A DNA stretch of 64,000 bases from Methylomonas methanica (lineage in GTDB: Bacteria > Pseudomonadota > Gammaproteobacteria > Methylococcales > Methylomonadaceae): assembly GCA_001644045.1 (NCBI GenBank), contig LUUF01000012.1, forward strand, positions 41,998-105,997. Reading direction: 5' to 3'. The translations under genes were made by a program, and so were the position numbers. Below the pieces are notes generated by a model, which did not search any database, was not told the DNA's origin, and saw only the letters and a list, made by a program, of their open reading frames with translations. Shown here one piece after another: positions 9,245 through 18,270 of this stretch. The stretch's first letter is position 1. The number at the start of each line of letters is the position of its first letter.

Positions 9245-10642
9245 TTACAATTTGCTGATCCAGTTACTTAAAAAAGCACCGGTTGATTTAAATTTACCTA
9301 CATTGACGTCCATGGCTGTGAATTGCTTTTGCAAAGTCTTTTGCAAATTGTCTAATCTAACCTGCACGTCGGCTTTACGGCCATCCAAGGTTGACAATTG
9401 TTTTTTCAGCGATGTTTGCTGGCTATCCAATGGCCCACCCGATTGCAATACATTATCCAATTTTGAGTAAAGGCGAGTCGCTACACCATCAGATGACGAA
9501 AACACATCGCTTACAGACTGTAAACTGGCACTCAATGCGGTGTTAAGCCGTGTACTATCCAATGACATCACACCATCTTTATCTATTTTCACGCCTATCA
9601 TGGCTAACGAATTATAGTTTCCGGTTGCTGACGAAACAGGATTCGCCGAATCCTGCCTGACTTGAGACGTCACGTAACGCAGAGTAGCATCGCCGATTAA
9701 TGCGCCATTTCCGGAACTGCTACCGCCAGTACCGCCACCGTATTTGCCCAAATCTTTGGCGGTAGTATGTAACTTGTTGTATGCAGTTACGAAACTTGTC
9801 AGAGTTTTATTGACAGCCTCGTTATCCAAACTAACATCAACGTTCACTTTGGTACCAACTTGAGCAGATTTCAAATCTAAGGTCAGACCTTGAATTACGT
9901 CAGTTATGGAATTGGTGCTTCGCGTCGCGGTTTGACCATCGACTTTGATAATAGCGTCGGTAGCCGTTGTCTGAGCACTCAAATTAGAAGAAAAAATTTG
10001 TGACAATCCGGACGTATCGGTGTTGTTTCCATCATCATCACTACCCGTCACGGTAAATGCGTTTGCGAGTCCGGAGTTTTTGGCTGTCAGGACAAGCTTG
10101 GAAATTGTACCGGTGCCAGTCGAGTTATCGACGTTAACGATACTTGCTGTAACGGAGGTATTGCCGGAAGCGTTGTTGATAGCGTCCCTTATGCCCATTA
10201 GCGTGTTATTGCCTGAAGCGACCGTCACGTTGAACGAAGCTCCTGCCGTGGTCGCGATAGTCAAAGATCCAGTCCCGACGGTGGCAGCCGAGCTGGCAAA
10301 CTCCGCCGAAATAGATTTTTGCGCCTTTGCCAACTGGGTAACTTCCAGGGCATAAGAACCGGCCACGGATCCGGCGCCCGCCGCAACTTTTAAGATAGAT
10401 TCGTCGGCAGATGCGGCTTTATGCGTTTTAAACAGATTCCCATCTTTAAGTTTGCTTACGACCGTCTGAAAATCAGACAACGCGCTTTTCAAGGTACCCA
10501 GCCCACTCAAGCGCGCGTTTGTTGTGTCCTGTTGCCGCTGAATCGCATTCAGTGCCGGCTGACCTTCAGCTGCCACCAATTGCGTTACGAGGGTGCCAAT
10601 ATCGATACCGCTACCAATACCCGTCGACGAAACTATGCTCAT
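9245..10642 (-). CDS. fliD: Flagellar filament cap protein FliD
   Basis: FliD (HAP2) caps the growing filament and promotes flagellin folding. The 465-residue product starts MSIVSSTGIGSGIDIGTLVTQLVAAEG, containing the standard FliD_N region, has a low-complexity Ser/Thr/Gly-rich middle (GGGTGGSSSGNG), and ends with a FliD_C coiled region (LSTLDGRKADVQVRLDNLQK). A strong AGGAGAG site precedes the ATG. It follows flaG by 26 bases and leads into fliS and fliT. Confidence 0.96.
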   Translation of the reverse strand: MSIVSSTGIGSGIDIGTLVTQLVAAEGQPALNAIQRQQDTTNARLSGLGTLKSALSDFQTVVSKLKDGNLFKTHKAASADESILKVAAGAGSVAGSYALEVTQLAKAQKSISAEFASSAATVGTGSLTIATTAGASFNVTVASGNNTLMGIRDAINNASGNTSVTASIVNVDNSTGTGTISKLVLTAKNSGLANAFTVTGSDDDGNNTDTSGLSQIFSSNLSAQTTATDAIIKVDGQTATRSTNSITDVIQGLTLDLKSAQVGTKVNVDVSLDNEAVNKTLTSFVTAYNKLHTTAKDLGKYGGGTGGSSSGNGALIGDATLRYVTSQVRQDSANPVSSATGNYNSLAMIGVKIDKDGVMSLDSTRLNTALSASLQSVSDVFSSSDGVATRLYSKLDNVLQSGGPLDSQQTSLKKQLSTLDGRKADVQVRLDNLQKTLQKQFTAMDVNVGKFKSTGAFLSNWISKL

Positions 10643-10668
10643 GACACTCTCCTCATCCGACTAACTTA

Positions 10669-11106
10669 CTAAGCACGATCCTGAATCATAGAGCCTTGTT
10701 GGCCATCCAACTCCTGCATTCTTCTGATAAACGCCAGCATTTCTTCCGAAGGAATTTGCCGCACGACATCACCAGTCTCACTGTCGACAACTTTCACCAC
10801 TAATTCCTTGGTTGAATCGTCTACCTTGAATTGGAGATTGCGGTTAACTGATTGAAGTAACGAATTTCCTTTATCCGCAGCTTTTTTCACCGAATCGAAG
10901 GAAGGTTTGGCTTCATTCTGTTTGTCCTGCTCTTGGTTAGAAATTGAAGAGGACACAGTCGAATCATTTTGCAAAGTGGAAATGCCAAGGCTACGCTTTT
11001 CAGCGTCGGCCTTGGCACCCGCAAATGATTTTTCATCCGTTTGCTTATCGGCTTTAGCAACAGTCACGGGAGATAGCTTTAATACATTTGAAATCTCACT
11101 GTTCAT
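10669..11106 (-). CDS. flaG: FlaG-family flagellar protein
   Basis: The 145-residue product has the FlaG domain in its C-terminal half (NRNLQFKVDDSTKELVVKVV, then ETGDVVRQIPSEEMLAFIRR). FlaG proteins influence filament length and often precede fliD. The N-terminal half is polar, low in hydrophobics and probably disordered. The ATG at 11106 is preferred over a GTG three codons upstream because an AAGG site sits eight bases before it. It lies just after the flagellin terminator hairpin, so it may depend on read-through from the sigma-28-driven flagellin gene. Confidence 0.92.
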   Translation of the reverse strand: MNSEISNVLKLSPVTVAKADKQTDEKSFAGAKADAEKRSLGISTLQNDSTVSSSISNQEQDKQNEAKPSFDSVKKAADKGNSLLQSVNRNLQFKVDDSTKELVVKVVDSETGDVVRQIPSEEMLAFIRRMQELDGQQGSMIQDRA

Positions 11107-11136
11107 GACATTCACCTTATGCTTTTCGTATTAAAC

Positions 11137-11161
11137 GGGAGGTTGCGGTCCGCAACCTCCC
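11137..11161 (-). terminator. Strong hairpin after flagellin copy 2
   Basis: An 11-bp perfect stem (GGGAGGTTGCG/CGCAACCTCCC) with a 3-base loop begins 9 bases after the flagellin stop. On the minus strand it is followed by GTTTAATA, a modest T-rich tail. It probably causes partial termination or stabilises the flagellin mRNA 3' end and lets some transcription continue into flaG. Confidence 0.75.
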
Positions 11162-11169
11162 AATCAAAA

Positions 11170-12021
11170 CTACCTTAGCAAACTCAACACGGATTGACCG
11201 GACTGATTAGCCTGCGCCAGCATCGCTGTACCCGCTTGTTGCAAAATTTGCGTTTTACTCAAATTGGATGTCTCAGTTGCAAAATCGGTATCCAGAATTC
11301 GGGATCTCGCAGCACTTTGATTCTCTATGGAAGACTGCAAGTTAGCAACAGTGGTGGTAAACCGGTTTTGAATCGCACCCAAAGTAGATCTGAAAGTATC
11401 GATCTTTTTAATGGCACTATCAATAGCCGATATAGCCGATCTAACTTTGGCGGAAGCCGCACCCGATCCGATCGAATAACCAGCGGCCCCGAACAAGGCA
11501 CTAAGGCTGTTAACTTTTTCCAAGTTAGAAACAGTAACAGAAACTTGGTTATCAGTCGTGGTATTCGCTCCCACTTGAAAGTTAGCACCCTGCAATGAAC
11601 CATTCAGAATTTTTTTACCGTTAAATTCGGTATTCTGAATAATCCTTTTTATCTCAAGACCCAGCTGTTTAAATTCGGTTTGCAGCTTATCCCTGTCTGA
11701 TCCACTCACTGCGGCCCTGTTGGCAGCTTGGACAGCAAGATCACGCATACGTTGCAGAGTATCGGTAATCGCGCCCATACCGGACTCTGCCGTTTGCGCC
11801 ATCGAAATACCGTCGTTGGCGTTTCTTACCGCCACGGTCATGCCGCGAATTTGTGACGTCATTTTATCGCTGATCGCCAAACCTGCCGCATCGTCCCGCG
11901 CTGAGTTAATTCTCAAACCGGATGACAAACGCTCCATTGAGGTAGCCAGCGAGTCATTAGTTTTATTCAGAAAACGTTGACTATTCAACGATCCGACGTT
12001 TGTGTTGATTACCATTGCCAT
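11170..12021 (-). CDS. fliC: Flagellin (second copy)
   Basis: This filament subunit of 283 residues is closely similar to the copy at 7101-7958. It keeps the N-terminal D0/D1 ([38 protein letters not shown]) and C-terminal ([20 protein letters not shown]) segments. The ATG at 12021 is chosen because a GGAGGG site lies seven bases before it; a TTG five codons upstream overlaps that site. A near-consensus sigma-28 promoter lies upstream at 12113-12139 and a hairpin terminator follows, so this copy is probably a late-class, highly expressed gene. Replacements between the two copies fall mostly in the central, surface-exposed region. Confidence 0.97.
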   Translation of the reverse strand: MAMVINTNVGSLNSQRFLNKTNDSLATSMERLSSGLRINSARDDAAGLAISDKMTSQIRGMTVAVRNANDGISMAQTAESGMGAITDTLQRMRDLAVQAANRAAVSGSDRDKLQTEFKQLGLEIKRIIQNTEFNGKKILNGSLQGANFQVGANTTTDNQVSVTVSNLEKVNSLSALFGAAGYSIGSGAASAKVRSAISAIDSAIKKIDTFRSTLGAIQNRFTTTVANLQSSIENQSAARSRILDTDFATETSNLSKTQILQQAGTAMLAQANQSGQSVLSLLR

Positions 12022-12112
12022 GATGTTACCCTCCAAATTTCGAGAACGTTCAGCGCTTCGAAAATTTTGTGTTGTGTTGAATTAAAAAAGATTTGTTTCA
12101 AACTCGAATGAT

Positions 12113-12139
12113 GTATCGGCCCGGGTTTGGAGAACTTTA
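12113..12139 (-). promoter_or_regulatory. Sigma-28 (FliA) promoter of flagellin copy 2
   Basis: On the minus strand TAAAGTTC, an 11-base spacer and GCCGATAC match the consensus TAAAGTTT-N11-GCCGATAA at 15 of 16 positions counting the two boxes less one mismatch in each (14 of 16). It lies about 90 bases before the flagellin start, in the gap after the legionaminic acid operon. Confidence 0.9.
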
Positions 12140-12149
12140 ACCCTCTAAT

Positions 12150-13202
12150 TCAGAAATATTGGGCGAATTCGCCTTGTGCTCTCAAAAAATCGGCTTCGCG
12201 GCCAATGTCCAGCCAGTAGTCATTAACCGGAAACATAGATACCGTCTCGCCTCGCACCACTTGCTGGTTCAATAAAGTCGGCATATCCAGCTTTTTCTGG
12301 GCCGCGATACTGTTGATCAAACTGTGATCCAGTACATAAATTCCCGCGTTGGCCAAGCAGCTTTGCAGCGGTTTTTCCTCGATACCGATGACACGTTGCT
12401 GCTCCAGAGTAACCACGCCGTAGGGAATTTGGTACTCGTACTGGCGCACGCATAAGGTCGCAATAGCTTGCTGTTCGTTGTGATAGGCCAGAAGTCTGGA
12501 AAAATCGATCTGGGTCAGAATATCGCCGTTCATCACGATCAGAGGCACATCGGGCAAATTCTCCGGCAATAGCCCGATCGCTCCGGCCGTGCCCATGGGC
12601 TCCATCTCGTCGATGTAGTCGATTTTGACTCCCCAACGCCCACCATCGCCGAAATAATCCTTTATCTGCTGCGCACGATAATGTACGGCGATATAAAACT
12701 GCCGAAAACCCGACTTGACGAAATTCTCGATAATGGTTTCCAAAATCGGTTTACCGCCAATTTCCAAAAGCGGCTTGGGGCAATCGTCGGTGTAAGGCCG
12801 TAAACGAGTACCGAACCCTCCCGCCATCAAAAACACCGGATTTGGGAATGCCGGCTGCTTATACAGCGCTTGCAGCGACTCCAGTCGCACCACCCGCCCT
12901 TGATCATCCACCACGGGCAATTGATAGAGATGATGGCCTTCCATCATCGCAATCAACTGAGTTTTACTATCCTGCAAGGCGGCGACCTTCGGCCGTTTAT
13001 TCATCACTTCGCCAACCGGATGCTCCAAAGATAAACCGCGGATCAAGGCTCGGCGAATATCGCCATCGGTGACTACTCCCAGCAATTTTTCTTGCTCATC
13101 CACCACCAACGCGATCTGTAATGCGGCGCGGTCTATCACCTCGATTGTGGCTCGCAATGTCGCTTCGGGCCGAATCAAAACCTGTTGCCAATGCTGTCTC
13201 AT
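12150..13202 (-). CDS. ptmE: CBS-domain nucleotidyltransferase, PtmE-like (GlcN-1-P guanylyltransferase candidate)
   Basis: The 350-residue protein has a pair of CBS domains (about residues 8-115, with LLGVVTDGDIRRALIRG) followed by a sugar-phosphate nucleotidyltransferase domain starting at residue ~121 (FLMAGGFGTRLRPYTDDCPK). This architecture is that of Campylobacter PtmE, which makes GDP-glucosamine for legionaminic acid, and it closes a legionaminic acid operon here. The product is 3 bases from the upstream acetyltransferase gene. The exact nucleotide used (GDP or other) is inferred from the family. Confidence 0.85.
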   Translation of the reverse strand: MRQHWQQVLIRPEATLRATIEVIDRAALQIALVVDEQEKLLGVVTDGDIRRALIRGLSLEHPVGEVMNKRPKVAALQDSKTQLIAMMEGHHLYQLPVVDDQGRVVRLESLQALYKQPAFPNPVFLMAGGFGTRLRPYTDDCPKPLLEIGGKPILETIIENFVKSGFRQFYIAVHYRAQQIKDYFGDGGRWGVKIDYIDEMEPMGTAGAIGLLPENLPDVPLIVMNGDILTQIDFSRLLAYHNEQQAIATLCVRQYEYQIPYGVVTLEQQRVIGIEEKPLQSCLANAGIYVLDHSLINSIAAQKKLDMPTLLNQQVVRGETVSMFPVNDYWLDIGREADFLRAQGEFAQYF

Positions 13203-13205
13203 TAG

Positions 13206-13850
13206 TTAATCCTGTTGCAAATCCTGTACGTGCGAACGGCTCGGGTAGACGATCTGTTTGCATCCGATATCTCGAGTCACCACGCTGCCCGCGCCTACCA
13301 CACTGCCGGCGCCAATACGTATGCCTTGAATAATGGTCGCGCCGGTACCGATATGCACTTTATCACCCAGTTCAACGCCGCCACTCAGCACCGCGCCAGG
13401 TGCGATGTGTACATGACGGCCGATCCGGCAATCGTGCTCGACAACCGCCCCGCTATTAATAATGCAATTTTTAGCAATTTGTGTGCCTGCCTGAATAATG
13501 ACACCCGCCATCACCTGCACACCCTCGGCCAATGCCGCATCGGTCGCCGTAAAGGCATGCGGATCGATCAGTGTTCTAAAACGATAGCCCTGCCCCCGGC
13601 ACTGCTCAAACAAGGTCGCGCGCAACCCGGAGTCGCGCGGCAAGGACCCTAAACCGTTGACCAACTCGATTCGGTCCGTTGGATAAGCCAATATCGCCGA
13701 ATCGTCGCCTAGGATCTTAACGCCTAAATAATCGCTGCCGGCCGGACGATGAGGGTCTACGATACCCAACACGTCGACGCACATCCGCCGCAGCATATCC
13801 AATAAAACTCGGGCATGACCGCCGCTACCCAGTAAAATGATCGGCTTCAT
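13206..13850 (-). CDS. legH: PglD/NeuD-family sugar N-acetyltransferase (LegH candidate)
   Basis: The 214-residue protein has a PglD N-terminal nucleotide-sugar-binding fold (IILLGSGGHARVLLDML) and a left-handed beta-helix of hexapeptide repeats in the C-terminal half (VQVMAGVIIQAGTQIAKN, VHIGTGATIIQGIRIGAGS). In the legionaminic acid route LegH acetylates the 4-amino group of the sugar nucleotide made by LegC. A NeuD-type O-acetyltransferase acting on the finished nonulosonic acid is the alternative. It overlaps the upstream legI by 4 bases (ATGA). Confidence 0.85.
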   Translation of the reverse strand: MKPIILLGSGGHARVLLDMLRRMCVDVLGIVDPHRPAGSDYLGVKILGDDSAILAYPTDRIELVNGLGSLPRDSGLRATLFEQCRGQGYRFRTLIDPHAFTATDAALAEGVQVMAGVIIQAGTQIAKNCIINSGAVVEHDCRIGRHVHIAPGAVLSGGVELGDKVHIGTGATIIQGIRIGAGSVVGAGSVVTRDIGCKQIVYPSRSHVQDLQQD

Positions 13851-14914
13851 TCGATCAAATCGTCCGTTTCATAGTCGCGGCCGCTGATTTGACCTAATAA
13901 TCGCCAATAGTCCATCGGACTCAATCCTGTTCCCGGCCGTTTGCAGGTCAAATTTTTGGCGCTTAATTTCTCGCCGGCGATTATGGGTGTGGCAGCCACC
14001 AGACTTTTACGGACGACGGCGCGATTTTGTAACTCGACAGCTTGCGGCATCTTGCCGGGTCGTCCCAGCGCTTGCTCGACCGTGCGAATCTCCCACACCA
14101 TTTGTTTTAGCTCGGCGGGCTCCAGCGATACCTGATGATCCGGACCTTTTTGACTCCGATCCAACGTGAAATGCTTTTCGATCACTACTGCACCCCGCGC
14201 CACAGCGGCAATTGGCACCACAAGGCCCTCGGTATGATCCGAGTAACCAACCGGTAAACCAAACGCATGCTGCAATACGTCCATTGCCCGCAAATTCACA
14301 TCAGCCATAGGCGTTGGATATTCGCTGGTGCAATGCAGTAGAGTGACTTTTTCTTTTAAAACGGCTTGCCCGGCCTCCGTGCTGTAGGCTTGTTGAAATG
14401 CCGCCAGAGACGGTTGCTCCCAACCCAGAAAACCAAACGCTAAAACCCCCAGCGCCGCTTCCACTTCACCCAGGGTGGCCATGCCGGTGGAAACAATAAC
14501 ACCCTTGCCAGCTTGCGCATGGGCCAGCAAAAACGGCCCATTGGTAATCTCGCCGGACGGAATTTTCAGTCGGGATATTCCGAGTTCGTCCACCAAAAAC
14601 CGCAGACTATCCAAATCGAACGCCGTCGACAAAAACTCGATGCCCTGGCTTTGGCAATAATCGCGCAACTGAAAATGAAATTCGTACTTCAGCTCCAACT
14701 TACGCAACATATCCAACTGGCTCTCGGCGGCGCCCGTGGTGTGTTTTTGATAATCGGCCTTGGCGGCGGACTGGGTGACCAATTTCTCGGCTTTAAAGGT
14801 CTGAAACTTCACTGCATCGGCGCCAGCAGCTACTGCGGCATCGACCAGTTGCATCGCGGTTTGCAAGCTGCCGTTATGATTGACGCCCGCCTCGGCAATG
14901 ATGAAAACGCTCAT
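13847..14914 (-). CDS. legI: N,N'-diacetyllegionaminic acid synthase (NeuB family)
   Basis: It condenses phosphoenolpyruvate with a 6-deoxy-diacetamido-mannose to form the nine-carbon nonulosonic acid. The 355-residue protein has the NeuB barrel (FIIAEAGVNHNGSLQTAMQL, DAVKFQTFKAEKLVTQSAAK, KIPSGEITNGPFL, VGYSDHTEG) and a C-terminal SAF/antifreeze-like domain (VAATPIIAGEKLSAKNLT). The partner genes, LegB and LegC in particular, point to legionaminic rather than sialic acid; the exact stereochemistry is inferred. It overlaps legG by 4 bases. Confidence 0.93.
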   Translation of the reverse strand: MSVFIIAEAGVNHNGSLQTAMQLVDAAVAAGADAVKFQTFKAEKLVTQSAAKADYQKHTTGAAESQLDMLRKLELKYEFHFQLRDYCQSQGIEFLSTAFDLDSLRFLVDELGISRLKIPSGEITNGPFLLAHAQAGKGVIVSTGMATLGEVEAALGVLAFGFLGWEQPSLAAFQQAYSTEAGQAVLKEKVTLLHCTSEYPTPMADVNLRAMDVLQHAFGLPVGYSDHTEGLVVPIAAVARGAVVIEKHFTLDRSQKGPDHQVSLEPAELKQMVWEIRTVEQALGRPGKMPQAVELQNRAVVRKSLVAATPIIAGEKLSAKNLTCKRPGTGLSPMDYWRLLGQISGRDYETDDLIE

Positions 14915-16089
14915 GCACCCACCTTTAAATCGTAAAAATGCTTTTTCAGCAGCCCATCCAAAGGCGTCTGTTTGAGTAAATCTTTAATCTTCAACGATGC
15001 CCCTCCCCGCCCATGGGGATTTTCAACAGCCGCCAAGATATTGGCAAACGCCCCGGAAAACACTTTCAGCAAGGCTTCGCGGATCGCATCGGCATGCGGC
15101 GAACAGTGCAATACGCTATCGGCACAGATTCGTCCGCGCTGGCGATCGCCGATATTGACAGTAGCGATCTTAAAAGCCGGCGCTTCTAAAATGCCGCTGG
15201 AAGAATTCCCAACCACGGCATCGACCAACTTCAATGTGGACAGATAGCGCAGAGAGCCCATGGAAACAAAGCTCGTCACTCTATCCACATGACGTTGCCG
15301 ATAATCTTCTATCATCCCGGCTATGGCCCTGCCGTCGGCATCGGCATTGGCGTGGGTAAATATGATGTGTACATCGTCAAACGTATCCAAAGCTTGTAAT
15401 AGCTGCTCGAATTGTTGAGTAGCCGTGGCATTTTCCAAGGTAGCCGGATGGAAGGTGACCAGCAAATTGCGTTTGCCGAACTTAAAATCGAGCGCCTGTT
15501 CCAACCGTTCTTTATCCAGCAACGGCAGGCGGTAAACATTATCCAGGCCCGGCGCACCGACGTTGAATACCCGCTCAGGCTGTTCGCCAAGCTGAATCAC
15601 CCGTTGCCGATAGATCTCGGTTGAGGTGAAATGTAGGTGGGCCATTTTGGTGATGGCATGGCGAATCGCATCGTCGACCGCACCTTCGGTGAGTTCGCCG
15701 CCGTGGATATGCGCAATAGGTAGCCGTTGATTCATCGCCGCTTGAACTGCTGCGAAAATCTCGAATCGATCGCCCAGCACCACGAGGATATCCGGTTGCA
15801 AATCATGCAAGGCATCGGCGAAACCGATTAAAGCCAAGCCCATGGCCTTGCTAATGCCAACCGGGGTATCGGAGGACAACAACATTTCCACCTTGCGGTT
15901 GATCGTAAAACCATCGGCGGCAATTTGCCGCCAGGTCAACCCGAACTCCGAGGACAAATGCATGCCGGTTACAATCAACTGCAACTCCAGTTCGGCGTCG
16001 GCCTCGATTTCCCGCAACAGCCAGTACAACAAACCGTACTCGGCTCTGGAGCCGGTGACGACGCAAATTTTGCGCGGCGCTGTAGCCAT
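14911..16089 (-). CDS. legG: Hydrolysing sugar-nucleotide 2-epimerase (NeuC/LegG family)
   Basis: The 392-residue protein belongs to the WecB/NeuC epimerase fold (ICVVTGSRAEYGLLYWLLRE, then VLGDRFEIFAAVQAAMNQ, HIHGGELTEGAVDDAIRHA, GNSSSGILEAPAFK). Family members invert C2 and release the nucleotide, giving the mannose-type substrate of LegI. It shares one base with legC upstream and 4 bases with legI downstream, so translation is coupled through the operon. Sialic acid NeuC is the close alternative, made less likely by the LegB/LegC pair. Confidence 0.92.
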   Translation of the reverse strand: MATAPRKICVVTGSRAEYGLLYWLLREIEADAELELQLIVTGMHLSSEFGLTWRQIAADGFTINRKVEMLLSSDTPVGISKAMGLALIGFADALHDLQPDILVVLGDRFEIFAAVQAAMNQRLPIAHIHGGELTEGAVDDAIRHAITKMAHLHFTSTEIYRQRVIQLGEQPERVFNVGAPGLDNVYRLPLLDKERLEQALDFKFGKRNLLVTFHPATLENATATQQFEQLLQALDTFDDVHIIFTHANADADGRAIAGMIEDYRQRHVDRVTSFVSMGSLRYLSTLKLVDAVVGNSSSGILEAPAFKIATVNIGDRQRGRICADSVLHCSPHADAIREALLKVFSGAFANILAAVENPHGRGGASLKIKDLLKQTPLDGLLKKHFYDLKVGA

Positions 16090-17297
16090 TATAAGACCAC
16101 GCTGCTGGGCACGTTGACCAACCGTTCGGCCAGCCGGCGCGATTGCGTCAAACTATCGCGTTGGCAATGTTTATACATAGGCAAATCCGCCATCAGTTCC
16201 CATAACGGTCGAGTCATCACCCCCTGGGCGTTGCTGTATTCCAGAAAGGCATTGCGCTGCCGCACATCGTCCAGCAATAAAGCATTGAGCCAGTAATTCG
16301 AGCGGGCGCCAGTCGGTTCCACGACGATTTGCGCGCCGTTAGTTTGCGCCCAATCCAGATAGCGCTGCGCCAACGCACGCTTGCGTTCGACAAACGCTGG
16401 CAACTGTTCAAGCTGGGCCAATCCCAAAGCGGCGTTCAGGTTCGGCATCCGATAGTTGTAGCCGATCTGATCGTGCGCAAATCTCCAGGCGTGCGGCAAT
16501 TTCGCGGTGGTAGTTAGATGTTTGGCATGACGAGCCAGCTCGTCATCATCGGTAAGTATCATCCCGCCACCACCAGTGGTAATAATTTTATTACCGTTGA
16601 AACTCAACACACCCAATTTGCCCAAGGCGCCGCAATGTTTCGCATATTTTGTCGCCGGGGTAGATGCCAATTCATTCGCACTCACAGCTGATGGGGCAAA
16701 CGAATTCGACCCTACAATACGGCTGCCCAACGCTTCGGCGGCATCTTCGACGACGGGAATCCCATACCCCTCGCAGACTTGCAGCAAGCCGAGCATGTCA
16801 CAGGGGTGGCCGAATGAGTGCATAGGCAGACAGGCGGCGATGCGCTTGCCGCTAGTTTTGTTGTAGATACCGCCGTCACGACGTTCGCCATGGCAGTCCA
16901 GAAAATTGGTCAACGCGGCGGGCGACAAACCTAGCGTAGCGGCATCGACATCCACAAACACCGGCTCGGCACCGCAGTAATGAATCGCATTGCAGGTGGC
17001 AACAAAGGTCACCGCTTGAGTAATCACTTCCTCGCCCGGCTCAACGCCGGCCAGCAACAGGGCAACGTGCAGCGCGGCGGTGCCGTTGACGGTGGCTATC
17101 GCGTGTTTGGCACCGGTGTATTCGGCAATTTTGGTTTCGAATTCGCCGACGTAGGGACCGACGCTGGAAACGAATGTGCTATCGATCACGTCCAGTAAAT
17201 ATTGTTTTTCGTTACCGGCGAAGCGCGGTTCATGCAAGGGGATAAATTGCTCGGTTTGATAAATCTCCCGGACCAGGCGGATAAAACCGTCAAACAT
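16089..17297 (-). CDS. legC: LegC-type PLP-dependent sugar aminotransferase
   Basis: The 402-residue protein is a DegT/DnrJ/EryC1 aminotransferase of the LegC subfamily, recognisable from FIPLHEPRFAGNEKQYLLD near its N terminus. The PLP-binding lysine lies in LSFNGNKIITTGGGGM, and EDAAEALGS carries the cofactor aspartate. It converts the 4-keto sugar nucleotide from LegB into the 4-amino sugar. The ATG at 17297 overlaps the end of legB by 8 bases and gives the family N terminus MFDGFIRLVREIY; a longer form of 13 more codons is open but improbable. Confidence 0.93.
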   Translation of the reverse strand: MFDGFIRLVREIYQTEQFIPLHEPRFAGNEKQYLLDVIDSTFVSSVGPYVGEFETKIAEYTGAKHAIATVNGTAALHVALLLAGVEPGEEVITQAVTFVATCNAIHYCGAEPVFVDVDAATLGLSPAALTNFLDCHGERRDGGIYNKTSGKRIAACLPMHSFGHPCDMLGLLQVCEGYGIPVVEDAAEALGSRIVGSNSFAPSAVSANELASTPATKYAKHCGALGKLGVLSFNGNKIITTGGGGMILTDDDELARHAKHLTTTAKLPHAWRFAHDQIGYNYRMPNLNAALGLAQLEQLPAFVERKRALAQRYLDWAQTNGAQIVVEPTGARSNYWLNALLLDDVRQRNAFLEYSNAQGVMTRPLWELMADLPMYKHCQRDSLTQSRRLAERLVNVPSSVVL

Positions 17298-18270
17298 TGT
17301 AAATATCCGCTTTGTATTTTTGCAGATTCTCTGCACTGCCGAACCAAGCCACGGTGCGGCGCAGACCTTCCTCCAACGTCACTTGCGGCGCAAAACCGGT
17401 CAGTTGCCTGATCTTGCTGTTGTCGCACCACAAGCGGTTCACTTCCGATTTTTCCGGTCTAAGCCTTTGCTCGTCAACTAAAAACTCGACATCGCTGGCC
17501 ATGATCCTTTTAATCAGATTTAGCGTATCGCCAACCGAGATTTCGAAATTGGAGCCAATATTCACCGTTTCGCCGATGGTTTGCTCCGACTCGGCCAGGG
17601 CGATAAAACCCCGGCAGGTATCTTCCACATAATTAAAATCGCGCGTCGGTGACACATCGCCGAGTTGGATCTGTTTTTTACCGTTGGCAATCTGGGTAAT
17701 GATGGTCGGAATCACTGCTCGCGCCGATTGCCTGGGGCCATAAGTATTGAACGGCCGAGCGATGGTGACGGGCAGATTGAAGGCATTGAAAAAACTCATC
17801 GCCATCGCATCGGCGGCGATTTTCGACGCGCTGTAAGGGGACTGAGGCTGCAACGGATGTTTCTCGTCGATCGGTACATATTGCGCGGTGCCGTACACTT
17901 CGCTGGTGGAGGTATGAATCAGGCGTTTGACACCATTATCCCGAGCCGCCTGGCAGATATTCAGCGTGCCGCGAATATTGGTATCGACATAACTGTCCGG
18001 CGCCTGATACGAATACGGAATCGCAATTAATGCCGCTAGATGAAACACGGTATCGATATCGCGACTGGCAAGCCTGCAAAACTGCGGGTCGCGCACATCG
18101 CCGCAGATCACTTCGATCTCATTTTTACAAGACGAATCCTCCAGCCAACCCCAGTTATTGAAGGAGTTGTACTGTGCCAGCGCCCGCACTTGCAAGCCGC
18201 GCGCCGCGAGCATTTCCGTCAGATGCGAACCGATAAAACCGTCGGCACCGGTGACTAAAACCTTGTTCAT
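17290..18270 (-). CDS. legB: LegB-type sugar-nucleotide 4,6-dehydratase
   Basis: The 326-residue extended SDR has the Rossmann motif VTGADGFIGSHLTEML, the active-site STSEVYGTAQYVPIDE and YSASK, and FNTYGPRQSARAVIPTII. It catalyses the first committed step, 4,6-dehydration of a GlcNAc nucleotide, for which family members use GDP-GlcNAc or UDP-GlcNAc. A PtmE-like guanylyltransferase in the same operon favours the GDP route. It is coupled to legF upstream by a 4-base overlap. Confidence 0.93.
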   Translation of the reverse strand: MNKVLVTGADGFIGSHLTEMLAARGLQVRALAQYNSFNNWGWLEDSSCKNEIEVICGDVRDPQFCRLASRDIDTVFHLAALIAIPYSYQAPDSYVDTNIRGTLNICQAARDNGVKRLIHTSTSEVYGTAQYVPIDEKHPLQPQSPYSASKIAADAMAMSFFNAFNLPVTIARPFNTYGPRQSARAVIPTIITQIANGKKQIQLGDVSPTRDFNYVEDTCRGFIALAESEQTIGETVNIGSNFEISVGDTLNLIKRIMASDVEFLVDEQRLRPEKSEVNRLWCDNSKIRQLTGFAPQVTLEEGLRRTVAWFGSAENLQKYKADIYNV

